Source: UKL13-2 sp038321965
GTDB taxonomy: Bacteria; Pseudomonadota; Gammaproteobacteria; Burkholderiales; Usitatibacteraceae
Assembly (NCBI GenBank): GCA_038321965.1
Contig: JBBQFL010000010.1
Location: 1 to 64,000 of the forward strand
Length of the DNA: 64,000 nt
Reading direction: 5' to 3'
Numbering within the stretch: the first letter of the stretch is position 1; every line of letters starts with the position of its first letter. Under the pieces are notes generated by a model. That model was not told where the DNA came from. It ran no database searches and saw only the letters and a list, made by a program, of their open reading frames with translations. Shown here one piece after another: positions 27,028-36,476 of the stretch. The translations under genes and the position numbers were made by a program.

Positions 27028-27155
27028 AGTGTTCCCTCTCCCTTGGGACAAGGGAACACTTGAAGCGAAGCAGAGGGGTAGGGGTGAGGGGTGCGGTGTC
27101 AAGTTTTCGCGTTATTTACCCCTCATCCCAACCCTTCTCCCAAGGGAGAAGGGCT
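27028..27155. repeat. REP-like palindromic elements after the OPT gene
   Basis: Two hairpins: AGTGTTCCCT (27028-27037) with AGGGAACACT (27051-27060), and CCCTTCTCCC (27132-27141) with GGGAGAAGGG (27144-27153). The stretches around 27071-27090 and 27118-27140 are themselves an imperfect inverted pair rich in CCCCTC. Such sequences are common intergenic repeats in proteobacteria; the first could also end OPT transcription, but no T run follows. Confidence 0.6.
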
Positions 27156-27600
27156 AGGTCCGCGAGGGCTCAGAATTCTGCTCAACCGTTTGATATGAAA
27201 AGAAAACTCAAGCACCGGCGCGCCTGGCCGAGCAAAAATAACCGTAACCCCGCACCAATAGCTGATCTACGCTCTACGCGCTAATGGAATTCTCCCCACG
27301 GCGCTTTCCCTCAACTTGGCGATGTCCTGCGGCTCCGCCATCATCGGCAGCACAGGCGGATTCCGCACCAGCATCATTCTTGCAGCCGTGTTGACGGCGA
27401 CGCCTAGCGCCAAAGCCATCTGGTCCAACCGCTTACTTAACCACTATTTATTCAACAAAAATCACGCTTTGCGGCTATACTTGCGCCCGCCTTGCTAAGG
27501 GGACAAAATCCCCTGAAGCGGTAGGCCCACAACGCGAAATGCGCGCATTGCCCAATGCATCGCCAGCGTCAGATCCGCAAACAAAATTTGAGGAGTTGTA
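27156..27600. other. Leader region of the indolepyruvate oxidoreductase gene
   Basis: About 440 bp between the palindromes and the next gene with no supported coding region. A GAGGAG ribosome site ends at about 27594. No clear promoter or riboswitch fold was seen. Confidence 0.4.
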
Positions 27601-30600
27601 ATGTCAGCCGTAGTTGCCAGCAAGGCATCAATCGATGCCGCTAATCCGTCCGCTTTTTCCACAGTAACCCTCGACGATAAATACGCCCTGACGCAAGGCC
27701 GTGCCTTCATGAACGGCACCCAGGCGCTGGTGCGTCTGCCGATGATGCAGCGTCAACGCGATCTGGCGGCCGGTCTGAATACGGCGGGTTTCATTTCGGG
27801 CTACCGCGGCTCCCCATTGGGCGGCTACGATCAGGCCTTGTGGAAAGCGAAGAAATTCCTCAAGGAAAATCACGTATTCTTCACGCCCGGCGTGAATGAA
27901 GAATTAGCCGCCACGGCAGTGTGGGGCTCGCAGCAAGTGGGATTGTTTGAAGGCGCCAAATACGATGGCGTGTTCGGTATCTGGTATGGCAAAGGCCCGG
28001 GCGTTGATCGTTCCGGAGATGTGTTCAAGCATGCGAATGCGGCGGGTTCTTCGAAGCATGGTGGCGTGCTGTTGGTGGCCGCAGACGATCACGCTTGCAA
28101 GTCGTCCACACTCCCTCACCAGTCGGAACATATTTTCGATGCGGCGATGATCCCGGTGCTTTACCCGACCGGTGTACAGGAAATTCTCGATCTGGGGTTG
28201 CACGGTTTTGCGATGTCGCGTTACTCGGGCCTGTATATCGCGTTCAAATGTATTTCCGATACCGTGGATGCGTCCGCCTCTGTGCTGATCGATCCGAACA
28301 ATCCGAAAATCCTGTTGCCGGACGATTTTCCGATGCCCGAAAAAGGCTTGTCACTGCGTTGGCCGGACTCGCCGTTGGAGCAAGAGCTACGTTTGCAGCA
28401 CGACAAGATTTACGCCGCGCTCGCTTACTGCCGTGTGAACAAACTGAATCGCGTGACGATCAATTGCGACAAACCGCGGCTTGGAATCATCGCCTCGGGG
28501 AAAAGCTATCTCGATACGCTGCAGGCACTGGAAGATTTGGGCATTGACGAACGCCACGCCGGTGAAATCGGCATTCGGCTGATGAAAGTCGGCATGCCCT
28601 GGCCGCTGGAGCCCACTGCCGTGCGCGAATTCGCCATGGGGCTTGATGAAATTTTGGTGGTGGAAGAAAAGCGCCAACTCATCGAATACCAGATGAAAGA
28701 GCAGCTTTATAACTGGCGAGACGATGTTCGTCCGCGCGTGATCGGCAAATACGACGAGCACGGCGAATGGGAAATGGCGCGGGCTGCCTGGCTGCTGCCC
28801 GCGGCTGGTGAACTGACGCCGGCGATGATTGCACGGGTGATCGCCAAGCGTATCGCCAAGTTCTATACCTCCAAAATCGTCGAGGCCCGCCTCAAGTTCA
28901 TCGAAGACAAGGAAGCTGCGCTGGAGCGCCCACGCGCCAAGGCCACGCGCATCCCGACGTTCTGTTCCGGCTGTCCGCACAACACCAGTACCGTGGTGCC
29001 GATCGGCTCCAAGGCACTTGCCGGTATCGGCTGCCACTACATGGCGACCTGGATTCGTCCTGAGGAGACGATGACCTTTACGCAGATGGGCGGCGAAGGT
29101 GTGCCGTGGATTGGCATCCAGCCGTTCACCGAGACCAAACACATTTTCGCTAATCTGGGTGACGGTACTTACTACCACTCTGGCTTGCTGGCGATTCGCG
29201 CAGCCATCGCAGCCAAGGTCAACATCACTTACAAGATTTTATTCAATGATGCGGTAGCGATGACCGGCGGTCAGCCAGTGGATGGTCCATTGACAGTACC
29301 GATGATTACGCATCAGGTGGCATCCGAGGGCGCGGGAAAGATCATCGTCGTCACCGATGAGCCCGAAAAATACACATCCGAAACTGACTTCGCCCCAGGC
29401 GTGACGGTACAGCATCGTGATGAACTCGATGCGGTGCAACGTGAGCTGCGCGACATACCCGGCACCACGGTAATGATTTACGACCAGACCTGTGCCGCCG
29501 AAAAGCGCCGCCGCCGCAAACGCGGCACCTTCCCCGATCCGGCCAAGCGCATCGTCATCAACGAACTCGTGTGCGAAGGCTGTGGCGATTGCGGCAAGAA
29601 ATCCAACTGCGTTTCCATCTCGCCGGTCGAAACCGAATTTGGCAGGAAGCGTGCCATCGACCAAAGTTCATGCAACAAGGATTACTCATGTGTAAAGGGC
29701 TTTTGTCCGAGCTTCGTCACCATCGAAGGTGGACAGTTGCGGAAGAAGAAACCGTTGATCTCTGAAGTCCTCGCGGCGTTGCCCGAGCCGGTTCTGCCGT
29801 CGCTCGTTTCGCCGTACGGCATTCTGGTCACGGGGGTAGGCGGCACCGGTGTCGTCACCATCGGCGCATTGCTGGGTATGGCAGGTCACCTCGAAGGCAA
29901 GGGCATCGCGGTACTCGATATGACCGGCCTTGCGCAAAAGGGGGGCAGTGTTTACACCCACGTCCGCATTGCCAACAAGCCCGAGGATATCTATGCGGTG
30001 CGCATTGCTGCCGGTGAGGCAAATGCGGTGCTCGGCTGCGACATGATCGTCTCTACGTCCGACGAAGCGATTGCCAAGATGCAAGTCGGCAAGACCCGTG
30101 GCGTGGTCAACAGCGATGTCGCGACCACCAGTGAATTCACCAAGAATGCGGATTTGCATATTCCGGTCGCGGAAATGCAGGGCGTGTTGCGTGAAGCCAT
30201 GGGTGACAACGATGGCAAGAGCGCGGTTGAATTTGTCGACGCCTCAGCGCTGACCTCGGCACTCATGGGCGACGCGATTTTCACCAACCCGTTCGTGATG
30301 GGCTATGCGTGGCAGAAGGGCATGATCCCGTTGACGAATGCGTCGATCATGCGCGCCATTGAGTTGAATGGGCAAGCAGTTGAGAAGAACAAGCAAGCCT
30401 TCGATTGGGGCCGTCGCGCTGCCGTCGATTTACATTCGGTGCAGAAGATGGCCACGCCGCCCGAAGCCAAACCGGACACGCAACGCCTGTCGCAGACGAT
30501 TGAAGAAATGGTCGAGCGCCGCAAGAAACATCTCACCGGCTATCAGAATGCGGCCTACGCGGATCGCTATGCCGCGCTGGTGTCCAAAGTTCAAAAGCTG

Positions 30601-31173
30601 GAAGCGGATAAATTTCCAGGCAAGAAAGCGCTGTCCGCTGTCGTTGCGCGCTACTACTTCAAGCTCATGGCCTACAAGGATGAATACGAAGTTGCGCGTC
30701 TTTATGCGGACAGCGATTTCGTGAAGCGCGTGGCCGAGCAGTTCGAAGGCGATTACAAATTAACCTTCAATCTTGCGCCGCCGCTCATGGGTGATATCGA
30801 TCCGGTGAGCGGCGAGGCGAGGAAGCAGGTTTTCGGGCCGTGGATGATGAGTGCGTTTGGTGTGCTAGCCAAATTCAAGGGGCTGCGTGGGACGGCGTTC
30901 GATATTTTCGGCTATTCTGACGAGCGCAAGATGGAGCGGCAGTTGATTGGGGATTACGAGAAGACACTTGAGGAGTTGATGAGCAAGGTGTCGGTTGAGA
31001 ATTATGATTTGGCGGTGGATATTGCGTCGATTCCGGAGCACATTCGTGGGTTTGGGCATGTGAAGCATGCGCATTTTGTGGATGCGAAGAAGCGGGAGTG
31101 GGAGTTGTTGGAGAGGTTTCGGAGTCCGGTTGTGGGGGCGGCGCGGGAGATTCGGGTGAAGGTGGCGGCGTGA
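27601..31173 (+). CDS. Indolepyruvate:ferredoxin oxidoreductase, fused alpha-beta form
   Basis: A 1190-residue cytoplasmic enzyme converting indolepyruvate and related aryl 2-oxo acids to acyl-CoA with reduction of ferredoxin. Order of parts: the pyrimidine-binding domain (residues about 30-290, GYRGSPLGGYD), thiamine diphosphate domain (about 440-620, CSGCPHN then GDGTYYHSG and NDAVAMTGGQP), iron-sulfur segment (about 655-705, CEGCGDCGKKSNC and later CNKDYSCVKGFC), and the catalytic gamma-type domain (about 735-940, GVGGTGVVTIGALLGMA). The C-terminal 220 residues belong to the long beta/gammaproteobacterial form. GAGGAG precedes the ATG by 8 nt. It fits breakdown of aromatic amino acids. Confidence 0.95.
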   Translation: MSAVVASKASIDAANPSAFSTVTLDDKYALTQGRAFMNGTQALVRLPMMQRQRDLAAGLNTAGFISGYRGSPLGGYDQALWKAKKFLKENHVFFTPGVNEELAATAVWGSQQVGLFEGAKYDGVFGIWYGKGPGVDRSGDVFKHANAAGSSKHGGVLLVAADDHACKSSTLPHQSEHIFDAAMIPVLYPTGVQEILDLGLHGFAMSRYSGLYIAFKCISDTVDASASVLIDPNNPKILLPDDFPMPEKGLSLRWPDSPLEQELRLQHDKIYAALAYCRVNKLNRVTINCDKPRLGIIASGKSYLDTLQALEDLGIDERHAGEIGIRLMKVGMPWPLEPTAVREFAMGLDEILVVEEKRQLIEYQMKEQLYNWRDDVRPRVIGKYDEHGEWEMARAAWLLPAAGELTPAMIARVIAKRIAKFYTSKIVEARLKFIEDKEAALERPRAKATRIPTFCSGCPHNTSTVVPIGSKALAGIGCHYMATWIRPEETMTFTQMGGEGVPWIGIQPFTETKHIFANLGDGTYYHSGLLAIRAAIAAKVNITYKILFNDAVAMTGGQPVDGPLTVPMITHQVASEGAGKIIVVTDEPEKYTSETDFAPGVTVQHRDELDAVQRELRDIPGTTVMIYDQTCAAEKRRRRKRGTFPDPAKRIVINELVCEGCGDCGKKSNCVSISPVETEFGRKRAIDQSSCNKDYSCVKGFCPSFVTIEGGQLRKKKPLISEVLAALPEPVLPSLVSPYGILVTGVGGTGVVTIGALLGMAGHLEGKGIAVLDMTGLAQKGGSVYTHVRIANKPEDIYAVRIAAGEANAVLGCDMIVSTSDEAIAKMQVGKTRGVVNSDVATTSEFTKNADLHIPVAEMQGVLREAMGDNDGKSAVEFVDASALTSALMGDAIFTNPFVMGYAWQKGMIPLTNASIMRAIELNGQAVEKNKQAFDWGRRAAVDLHSVQKMATPPEAKPDTQRLSQTIEEMVERRKKHLTGYQNAAYADRYAALVSKVQKLEADKFPGKKALSAVVARYYFKLMAYKDEYEVARLYADSDFVKRVAEQFEGDYKLTFNLAPPLMGDIDPVSGEARKQVFGPWMMSAFGVLAKFKGLRGTAFDIFGYSDERKMERQLIGDYEKTLEELMSKVSVENYDLAVDIASIPEHIRGFGHVKHAHFVDAKKREWELLERFRSPVVGAAREIRVKVAA

Positions 31174-31194
31174 ACAGCTAATTGCCGTTAAGCG

Positions 31195-31482
31195 ATGAAG
31201 CCAGCCCAAGACAAAGATGGTCGCGACGTTGTCGTTGCTACACGCGTTCGCGTGGTTGAATTATCGTCTTCGTTTCTTGCTTCATTGCCCGAAAACGAAA
31301 TTGACGATGTGATGTCGATGATTGGCGAAGTGTTTGAAGTGTATGAAGTTGATCAGTATGGGAGCCCTTGGGTTGGCAAGGGATGGAACGATTTGGAAGG
31401 CGGAGAGTACCGCGGTCATTCACTTGCGTTGGACTCTTGGGAGATGGAAGTCGTTGATCAAGAGGTAACCAAGAAAAACTGA
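31195..31482 (+). CDS. Small hypothetical protein
   Basis: A 95-residue acidic protein with no signal or membrane segment. The pattern VATRVRVVELSSSFL, then DDVMSMIGEVFEVYEVDQYG and WVGKGWN, suggests a small SH3-like or beta-barrel fold. I recognise no family function. It lies 21 bp after the indolepyruvate oxidoreductase stop and may be co-transcribed with it. Confidence 0.6.
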   Translation: MKPAQDKDGRDVVVATRVRVVELSSSFLASLPENEIDDVMSMIGEVFEVYEVDQYGSPWVGKGWNDLEGGEYRGHSLALDSWEMEVVDQEVTKKN

Positions 31483-32335
31483 CAACTTAGCCCGGTAGGG
31501 TAGCGTGCTCCGGAATCGTTGATTGGTGAGAGATGCCGGGGTTGCCGGCGGCAAGCCACTTTTCTTGCTTCGCCAAGAAAAGTAACCAAAAGAAGGCGAC
31601 CCGAGGTTCATCGCCCCCGCAAAAGCGCGGGGGTTCCTTGCGTTACTCGAAACGACAGGCCGCTGCGGAACTCGGGCTCGAATATATTTCGCGCATGAGG
31701 TTTCGATTGTGCTCGCCCTCAGACAGTCCTCGCGGAATGCCCCTGTCGTTTCTGCGTTACTCAGCGACTCTCATCGGGACCCGGTCGTATTTTCACCGGC
31801 GTCGCTAGTGTCACTGCTTGCGTGCGTTTTGCTTCTGTAAGAACTTGGCTTTCTGTCTGAGTCGCAATGCCTGTATTCCTGTCGAGGCGTTCGCGTCGTG
31901 ACCCGGGCCCCATGCGAGTCGCTGAGCAGCGGAGCAAACGCGGGAGTCTTCCGCGAGGACTGTCTGAGGGCGAGCACAAACCAAACCGTTGGTGTCAGCT
32001 CATCAACGAGCCCGAGTTCCGCAGCGGCCCGTGTTTGTGAGCAGCGCAAGGAACCCGAAGGGCGACGAACCTGGGGTCGCCTTCTTTTGCTTACTTTTCT
32101 TGGCGAAGCAAGAAAAGTGAGTAGCTGCCGGGCTACCCCCGGCTCCGAAGCCTAAAAACACGCATCAGCAAGTCCTCAGCGCCACTCCAGGTTGCAGAAC
32201 ACGGCGCACACATCCATCCGATGCATAATCCCGACTCATCAAGTTCCATTCCCGAGAAGTGTCCGAATACGTAGATCGCCATCCCACGAGCCTCTTCAGC
32301 CAAAAACATCCCAAACTCCGCACCAGTCCTTGACT
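31483..32335. other. Gene-free stretch holding a long palindrome
   Basis: About 850 bp without a supported gene. Most of it (31545-32132) is the imperfect inverted repeat listed separately. The short open frames inside are byproducts of that repeat. Confidence 0.6.
31545..32132. repeat. Long imperfect inverted repeat (arms about 230-240 bp)
   Basis: The outer parts match best: 31554-31615 and 32065-32125 are near-perfect complements, sharing TTTTCTTGCTTCGCCAAGAA and AGAAGGCGACC. Further in, CTCGGGCTCG, GTGCTCGCCCTCAGACAGTC and CAGCGACTC of the left arm recur inverted in the right arm, with an unpaired stretch (about 31682-31706 against 31974-32008). The centre (about 31784-31901) is not repeated. 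No transposase frame is present. The outer block is a repeat I associate with intergenic regions of beta- and gammaproteobacteria. Confidence 0.75.
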
Positions 32336-33637
32336 ATGCACATGTCGCATCAATCCAAATCACTGGAAGACTGGCTAACCCACATCTCCCATCAACACTC
32401 CGCCGAGATCGTCATGGGCCTCGACCGCGTGCGCGTTGTCTGGGAAAAAATGGGCAAGCCGCAAGCGCCGATCAACATCACCGTCGCGGGCACCAACGGC
32501 AAGGGTTCCACGTGCGCGATGCTTGAGGCGATTCTCAATATCGCTGGATTCAAGACCGGGTTTTACAGCTCTCCGCATATTTTGAAATTCAATGAGCGCG
32601 TGCGGCTCGACAGAGAATCCGCAAGTGACGACGATCTGGTCACGGCATTCGAGGAGGTGGAACAGGCGCGTTTGGCGCTTTCACCGATCGTTCCGCTCAC
32701 CTATTTTGAGTATGTGACGCTGGCCGCATTGTGGATTTTTGGACGTGAGAATCTCGATGTCGCGATACTTGAAGTCGGCATGGGCGGCCGACTGGATGCG
32801 GTGAATATCATCGATGCAGATGTCAGCATCGTCGTCAGCATCGATTTGGATCATCAGGCTTTTCTGGGTGACACGATCGAGAAAATTGGTTTAGAGAAGG
32901 CGCATGTTTATCGCAGCAAGAGGCCAGCCATTTTTGCCGATGTGAATCCACCGCAATCGTTGCTGGCCTACGCTGCTGAGATTGGCGCCGACCTTCGGCT
33001 GTTGAATCGCGATTACCGTTTTTCGAAAATGGACGGCCAATGGCAGTATCTGGGTCGCGATGCGGCGCGACATTCGCTGCCTTATCCGGCGCTGCGTGGT
33101 GGGTATCAGCTGAAAAACGCCTCTGCCGCACTCACCGCGCTGGAAGCGCTGCGTGACCGATTACCGGTTTCACAAAACCATATCAAGCGCGGCTTGCTCG
33201 AGGTCGAATGGCCGGGGCGCATGCAGGTTTTGCCGGGGCGACCGACGGTAGTGCTGGACGTTGCGCATAATCCGCATGCGGCGCGGGCGTTGCAGGATGC
33301 GCTCGGAACAATGGGTTTTTTTGAAAATACCATTGCGGTATTCGGCATGCTCAATGACAAGGATATCGACGAAGTGATTGACATCATCAAGAGCCGTATC
33401 GATTTCTGGTGCGTCGCCGGACTGGAAAGTTCGGCGGGCGCACGCGGCGCGAGCTCAGCGTTGCTGGCGCAGAAGCTGGTGGCACACGGGCTGGAGGGCA
33501 AGTTCTCGCAGCATGTGGACGTTGGCGGCGCATTTGCTGCGGCACGGGGAAGGGCGGGGCAGAATGATAGAATTTTGGTGTTCGGATCGTTTTATACCGT
33601 GGCAGACGTACTCGGCGGCATCAAGTCAGCCAATTGA
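32336..33637 (+). CDS. folC: Folylpolyglutamate synthase / dihydrofolate synthase
   Basis: A Mur-ligase-family enzyme of about 433 residues adding glutamate to dihydropteroate and to folates. The ATP loop is TVAGTNGKGSTCAMLE (near residue 50), followed by TGFYSSPHILKFNERVR, and then VGMGGRLDAVN and the C-terminal ligase domain with VLDVAHNPHAAR. Start is uncertain between ATG 32336 and ATG 32342; neither has a strong ribosome site. It heads the run folC-dedD-cvpA-purF-metZ; in many betaproteobacteria accD precedes it, but here a long palindrome lies upstream instead. Confidence 0.93.
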   Translation: MHMSHQSKSLEDWLTHISHQHSAEIVMGLDRVRVVWEKMGKPQAPINITVAGTNGKGSTCAMLEAILNIAGFKTGFYSSPHILKFNERVRLDRESASDDDLVTAFEEVEQARLALSPIVPLTYFEYVTLAALWIFGRENLDVAILEVGMGGRLDAVNIIDADVSIVVSIDLDHQAFLGDTIEKIGLEKAHVYRSKRPAIFADVNPPQSLLAYAAEIGADLRLLNRDYRFSKMDGQWQYLGRDAARHSLPYPALRGGYQLKNASAALTALEALRDRLPVSQNHIKRGLLEVEWPGRMQVLPGRPTVVLDVAHNPHAARALQDALGTMGFFENTIAVFGMLNDKDIDEVIDIIKSRIDFWCVAGLESSAGARGASSALLAQKLVAHGLEGKFSQHVDVGGAFAAARGRAGQNDRILVFGSFYTVADVLGGIKSAN

Positions 33638-33686
33638 ATGAACTTGTATTTTCCTTGTCGCAGCAGGACAACTTTACGAATGGCCC

Positions 33687-34346
33687 ATGGCATCCACCAA
33701 ATCCACTGAACCGAGCGCGACCGAAATCGAATTGAAACGACGAGGCCGGCGGCGTCTAATCGGTGCCGCGACGATTGGCCTACTCGCGGTTGTGTTTCTA
33801 CCGATGATTTTCGACGGAGAATCCAAGCGTAATTCCAGCGGTTCGTCACTGAAGAAGCAAGAAATTTCGGTACAGGTGCCGCCCAGAGAAGGGCAACCCG
33901 CATTGCCGACGCCAACCGCAACGGCACCGGCGACAGTCGTTACTCGACCCCCAGCAGTCGTCGCAGAGACCGCCAAGCCGTCAGCCACCGAGGCGAAGAG
34001 TCCAATACCTGAACCGGCAATCTCCAAGCCACCGATAGCAGCCGTAGAGGCCAAGACTGACAGCCCCGATCCCGCCACAAGCAAGGCCACTGCCGCCGCT
34101 GCTGAAGCGCCCAAAAAAGGCTTTGCCGTCCAACTGGGCGTATTTGCAGATGCTGACAACGCTAAGCAAACCATCGCAAAAATGAAGGACGCAAAGCTGC
34201 CGGTCTATTCTGAGACCATCCCGATCAAATCCGGCAATGCGACGCGGATACGGATCGGGCCGTTCGCCACCCATGACAAGGCAGATTCCGCGCTGGTGCA
34301 AATCAAGCTTGCGGGCAGCGACGGCAAGATCGTTCCGCTGCAATAG
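33687..34346 (+). CDS. dedD: SPOR-domain protein (DedD-like)
   Basis: A 219-residue bitopic inner-membrane protein that binds septal peptidoglycan. A basic cytoplasmic start (LKRRGRRRL) precedes one membrane helix (IGAATIGLLAVVFLPMIF), then a long Ala/Pro/Thr-rich linker (60-140) and a C-terminal SPOR domain (FAVQLGVFADADNAKQTIAK to the end). The SPOR domain recognises denuded glycan strands at the division site. It is 49 bp after folC and 9 bp before cvpA, as in the conserved cluster. Confidence 0.9.
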   Translation: MASTKSTEPSATEIELKRRGRRRLIGAATIGLLAVVFLPMIFDGESKRNSSGSSLKKQEISVQVPPREGQPALPTPTATAPATVVTRPPAVVAETAKPSATEAKSPIPEPAISKPPIAAVEAKTDSPDPATSKATAAAAEAPKKGFAVQLGVFADADNAKQTIAKMKDAKLPVYSETIPIKSGNATRIRIGPFATHDKADSALVQIKLAGSDGKIVPLQ

Positions 34347-34355
34347 CGCTGCACC

Positions 34356-34868
34356 ATGAACGAACTTGATTACGCGATCATCGGCGTGGTGGTGGTTTCG
34401 ATGGGTATCGGCGCGTGGCGCGGCGCGATTCGGGAAGTCATCAATATTGGCGGCTGGGTCGCGGCCTTTATCGTGGCGCATGCTTTTTGCAGCACGCTGG
34501 CACCGTATTTTGCCGATTGGATGATAGAGCCGGTCTATCGCACCGTTGTCGCGTGGATCATCATCTTTGTGGTGGTGCTCGTCTTTGCGGCGCTATTGGC
34601 TAGTCTGCTCTCGGAACTCGTGCGAAAATTGGGGCTGAGCGGATTGGATCGACTGCTCGGTGCGCTGGTCGGTGCGTTGCGTGGCGTGTTGGTGGTGATC
34701 GTGCTCGCATTGGCTGCCGGAATGACCAAGTTTCCGCAATCGACTCTTTGGAAAAGTGCGACGCTGACCTCGACTGTGGAAGTGGCAGCACTTTATGCCC
34801 GGGCACTGCTGCCGGAGAGCCTGGCGTCAAAGATTTTTTATCGCCTGCCGTCAACCACCAGTACCTGA
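34356..34868 (+). CDS. cvpA: CvpA family membrane protein
   Basis: A 170-residue inner-membrane protein with four predicted helices: LDYAIIGVVVVSMGIGAWRG at the start, VAAFIVAHAFC, WIIIFVVVLVFAALLASLL and LVGALRGVLVVIVLALAAG. CvpA proteins are linked to colicin V export and to envelope homeostasis; the mechanism is not settled. It lies between dedD (9 bp) and purF (45 bp), the standard arrangement. Confidence 0.93.
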   Translation: MNELDYAIIGVVVVSMGIGAWRGAIREVINIGGWVAAFIVAHAFCSTLAPYFADWMIEPVYRTVVAWIIIFVVVLVFAALLASLLSELVRKLGLSGLDRLLGALVGALRGVLVVIVLALAAGMTKFPQSTLWKSATLTSTVEVAALYARALLPESLASKIFYRLPSTTST

Positions 34869-34913
34869 AACGCGAAGCAGTTTGGGCAGGCTTGAATCAA
34901 CAAAGGATTTCCC

Positions 34914-36476
34914 ATGTGCGGCATCGTTGGAATCGTTTCCAAAAGTCCGGTTAATCAACTGTTGTACGATGGCCTGACCGTTTTGCAACACCGCGGTCAG
35001 GACGCTGCCGGTATCGTCACCGCAGACGGCCGCACCTTTCATATGCATAAGGACAAAGGCTTGGTGCGCGACGTTTTCCGCACGCGCGACATGCGTGGGC
35101 TGACCGGCAACATGGGCATTGCGCACTGCCGTTATCCCACTGCTGGTTCCGCCGCGAGCGCGGCGGAATCGCAACCGTTTTACGTCAACTCGCCGTTTGG
35201 CATTGTCTTGGGACACAACGGTAATCTCGTCAACACCGCTGAATTGCAGCGTGAATTGTTCCAGGACGATTTGCGGCATGTGAACACCAATTCCGACTCG
35301 GAAGTTTTGCTCAATGTGCTGGCGCACGAACTGGCACAGGCGGCCAACGGGCACCGGCTCGATCCTGATGCAATCTTCACCGCAGTCGCGGGCGTGCACC
35401 GGCGTGCGCGTGGCGCCTACGCCATTGTGGCGATGATTGCCGGGTACGGTCTGCTGGCGTTTCGCGATCCTCACGGCATCCGTCCATTGATCATCGGCAA
35501 ACACGAAGGCCGGGATGGCGGTGGCGGCGTCGAATTCATGGTGGCCTCGGAGAGTGTGGCGCTGGACACGCTGGATTTTGAAATCATGCGCGATGTTGCC
35601 CCGGGTGAAGCGATTTTGATCGATACATCCGGTAATTTTTTCAGCAGGCAATGCGCGGAAAACGCCAGCCTGAACCCGTGTATTTTTGAATACGTTTATC
35701 TGGCCCGTCCCGACTCGGTCATCGACGGCATTTCCGTCTATGAAACACGGGCACTGATGGGGCGCTCTCTGGCCGAAAAAATCCAGCGCGAACACCCGAA
35801 TCTGGATATCGATGTGGTGATTCCGATTCCGGACACCAGTCGTCCGTCGGCCGTGGAAGTGGCACAGGTATTGGGCGTGAAGTATCGCGAGGGCTTCATC
35901 AAGAATCGCTACATCGGCCGCACGTTCATCATGCCCGGACAAGAAGAGCGCAAGAAATCGGTGCGTCAAAAACTCAATGCGATGGCAGTTGAATTCAAGG
36001 ACAAAAACGTCTTGCTGGTGGACGACTCGATAGTGCGCGGCACCACCTCTCGTGAAATCGTACAGATGGCTCGCGACTGTGGCGCGAAAAAAGTTTACTT
36101 TGCATCTGCGGCGCCGCCGGTGCGGTTTGCAAATGTGTACGGCATCGACATGCCTTCTCGCTCGGAATTGATTGCGTCAAACCGCGATGCCAAGGAGATT
36201 GCCGCAGCAATCGGTGCAGATGAAGTCATTTATCAAGACCTGTCGGATTTGATTGAGGACGTGCGTGCCTGCAATCCGCACATCAAGCAATTTGACGCGT
36301 CATGCTTTGATGGACACTACATCACTGGCGGTGTGTCAGCCGAGTATCTCGCCGGGTTGGAAGCCAACCGTTCGGAGCAGGCCAAGGGCGAGGTTTCGGG
36401 CCACGGCGATGCCGGAACCGATAGGCCGGGACAACAGGCCAATCAGCTAGACCTCGGTTTTTCGACGGTTGATTGA
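34914..36476 (+). CDS. purF: Amidophosphoribosyltransferase
   Basis: First enzyme of purine synthesis: PRPP plus glutamine gives phosphoribosylamine. The start MCGIVGIV exposes the catalytic Cys2 after Met removal; the N-terminal Ntn glutaminase covers about 1-235. The phosphoribosyltransferase domain has the PRPP motif VLLVDDSIVRGTT (about 362-374). 520 residues, slightly longer than the Escherichia coli protein. AAGGA precedes the ATG. The stop overlaps the metZ start (TGATG). Confidence 0.96.
   Translation: MCGIVGIVSKSPVNQLLYDGLTVLQHRGQDAAGIVTADGRTFHMHKDKGLVRDVFRTRDMRGLTGNMGIAHCRYPTAGSAASAAESQPFYVNSPFGIVLGHNGNLVNTAELQRELFQDDLRHVNTNSDSEVLLNVLAHELAQAANGHRLDPDAIFTAVAGVHRRARGAYAIVAMIAGYGLLAFRDPHGIRPLIIGKHEGRDGGGGVEFMVASESVALDTLDFEIMRDVAPGEAILIDTSGNFFSRQCAENASLNPCIFEYVYLARPDSVIDGISVYETRALMGRSLAEKIQREHPNLDIDVVIPIPDTSRPSAVEVAQVLGVKYREGFIKNRYIGRTFIMPGQEERKKSVRQKLNAMAVEFKDKNVLLVDDSIVRGTTSREIVQMARDCGAKKVYFASAAPPVRFANVYGIDMPSRSELIASNRDAKEIAAAIGADEVIYQDLSDLIEDVRACNPHIKQFDASCFDGHYITGGVSAEYLAGLEANRSEQAKGEVSGHGDAGTDRPGQQANQLDLGFSTVD

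Noticed and set aside
31545..32132. Insertion sequence
   Set aside because: No transposase frame and no short terminal repeats with target duplication; it is a simple paired repeat.
31761..32155. Several 72-92-residue frames in the palindrome
   Set aside because: Both strands give near-identical peptides because of the inverted repeat; no ribosome sites or family match.
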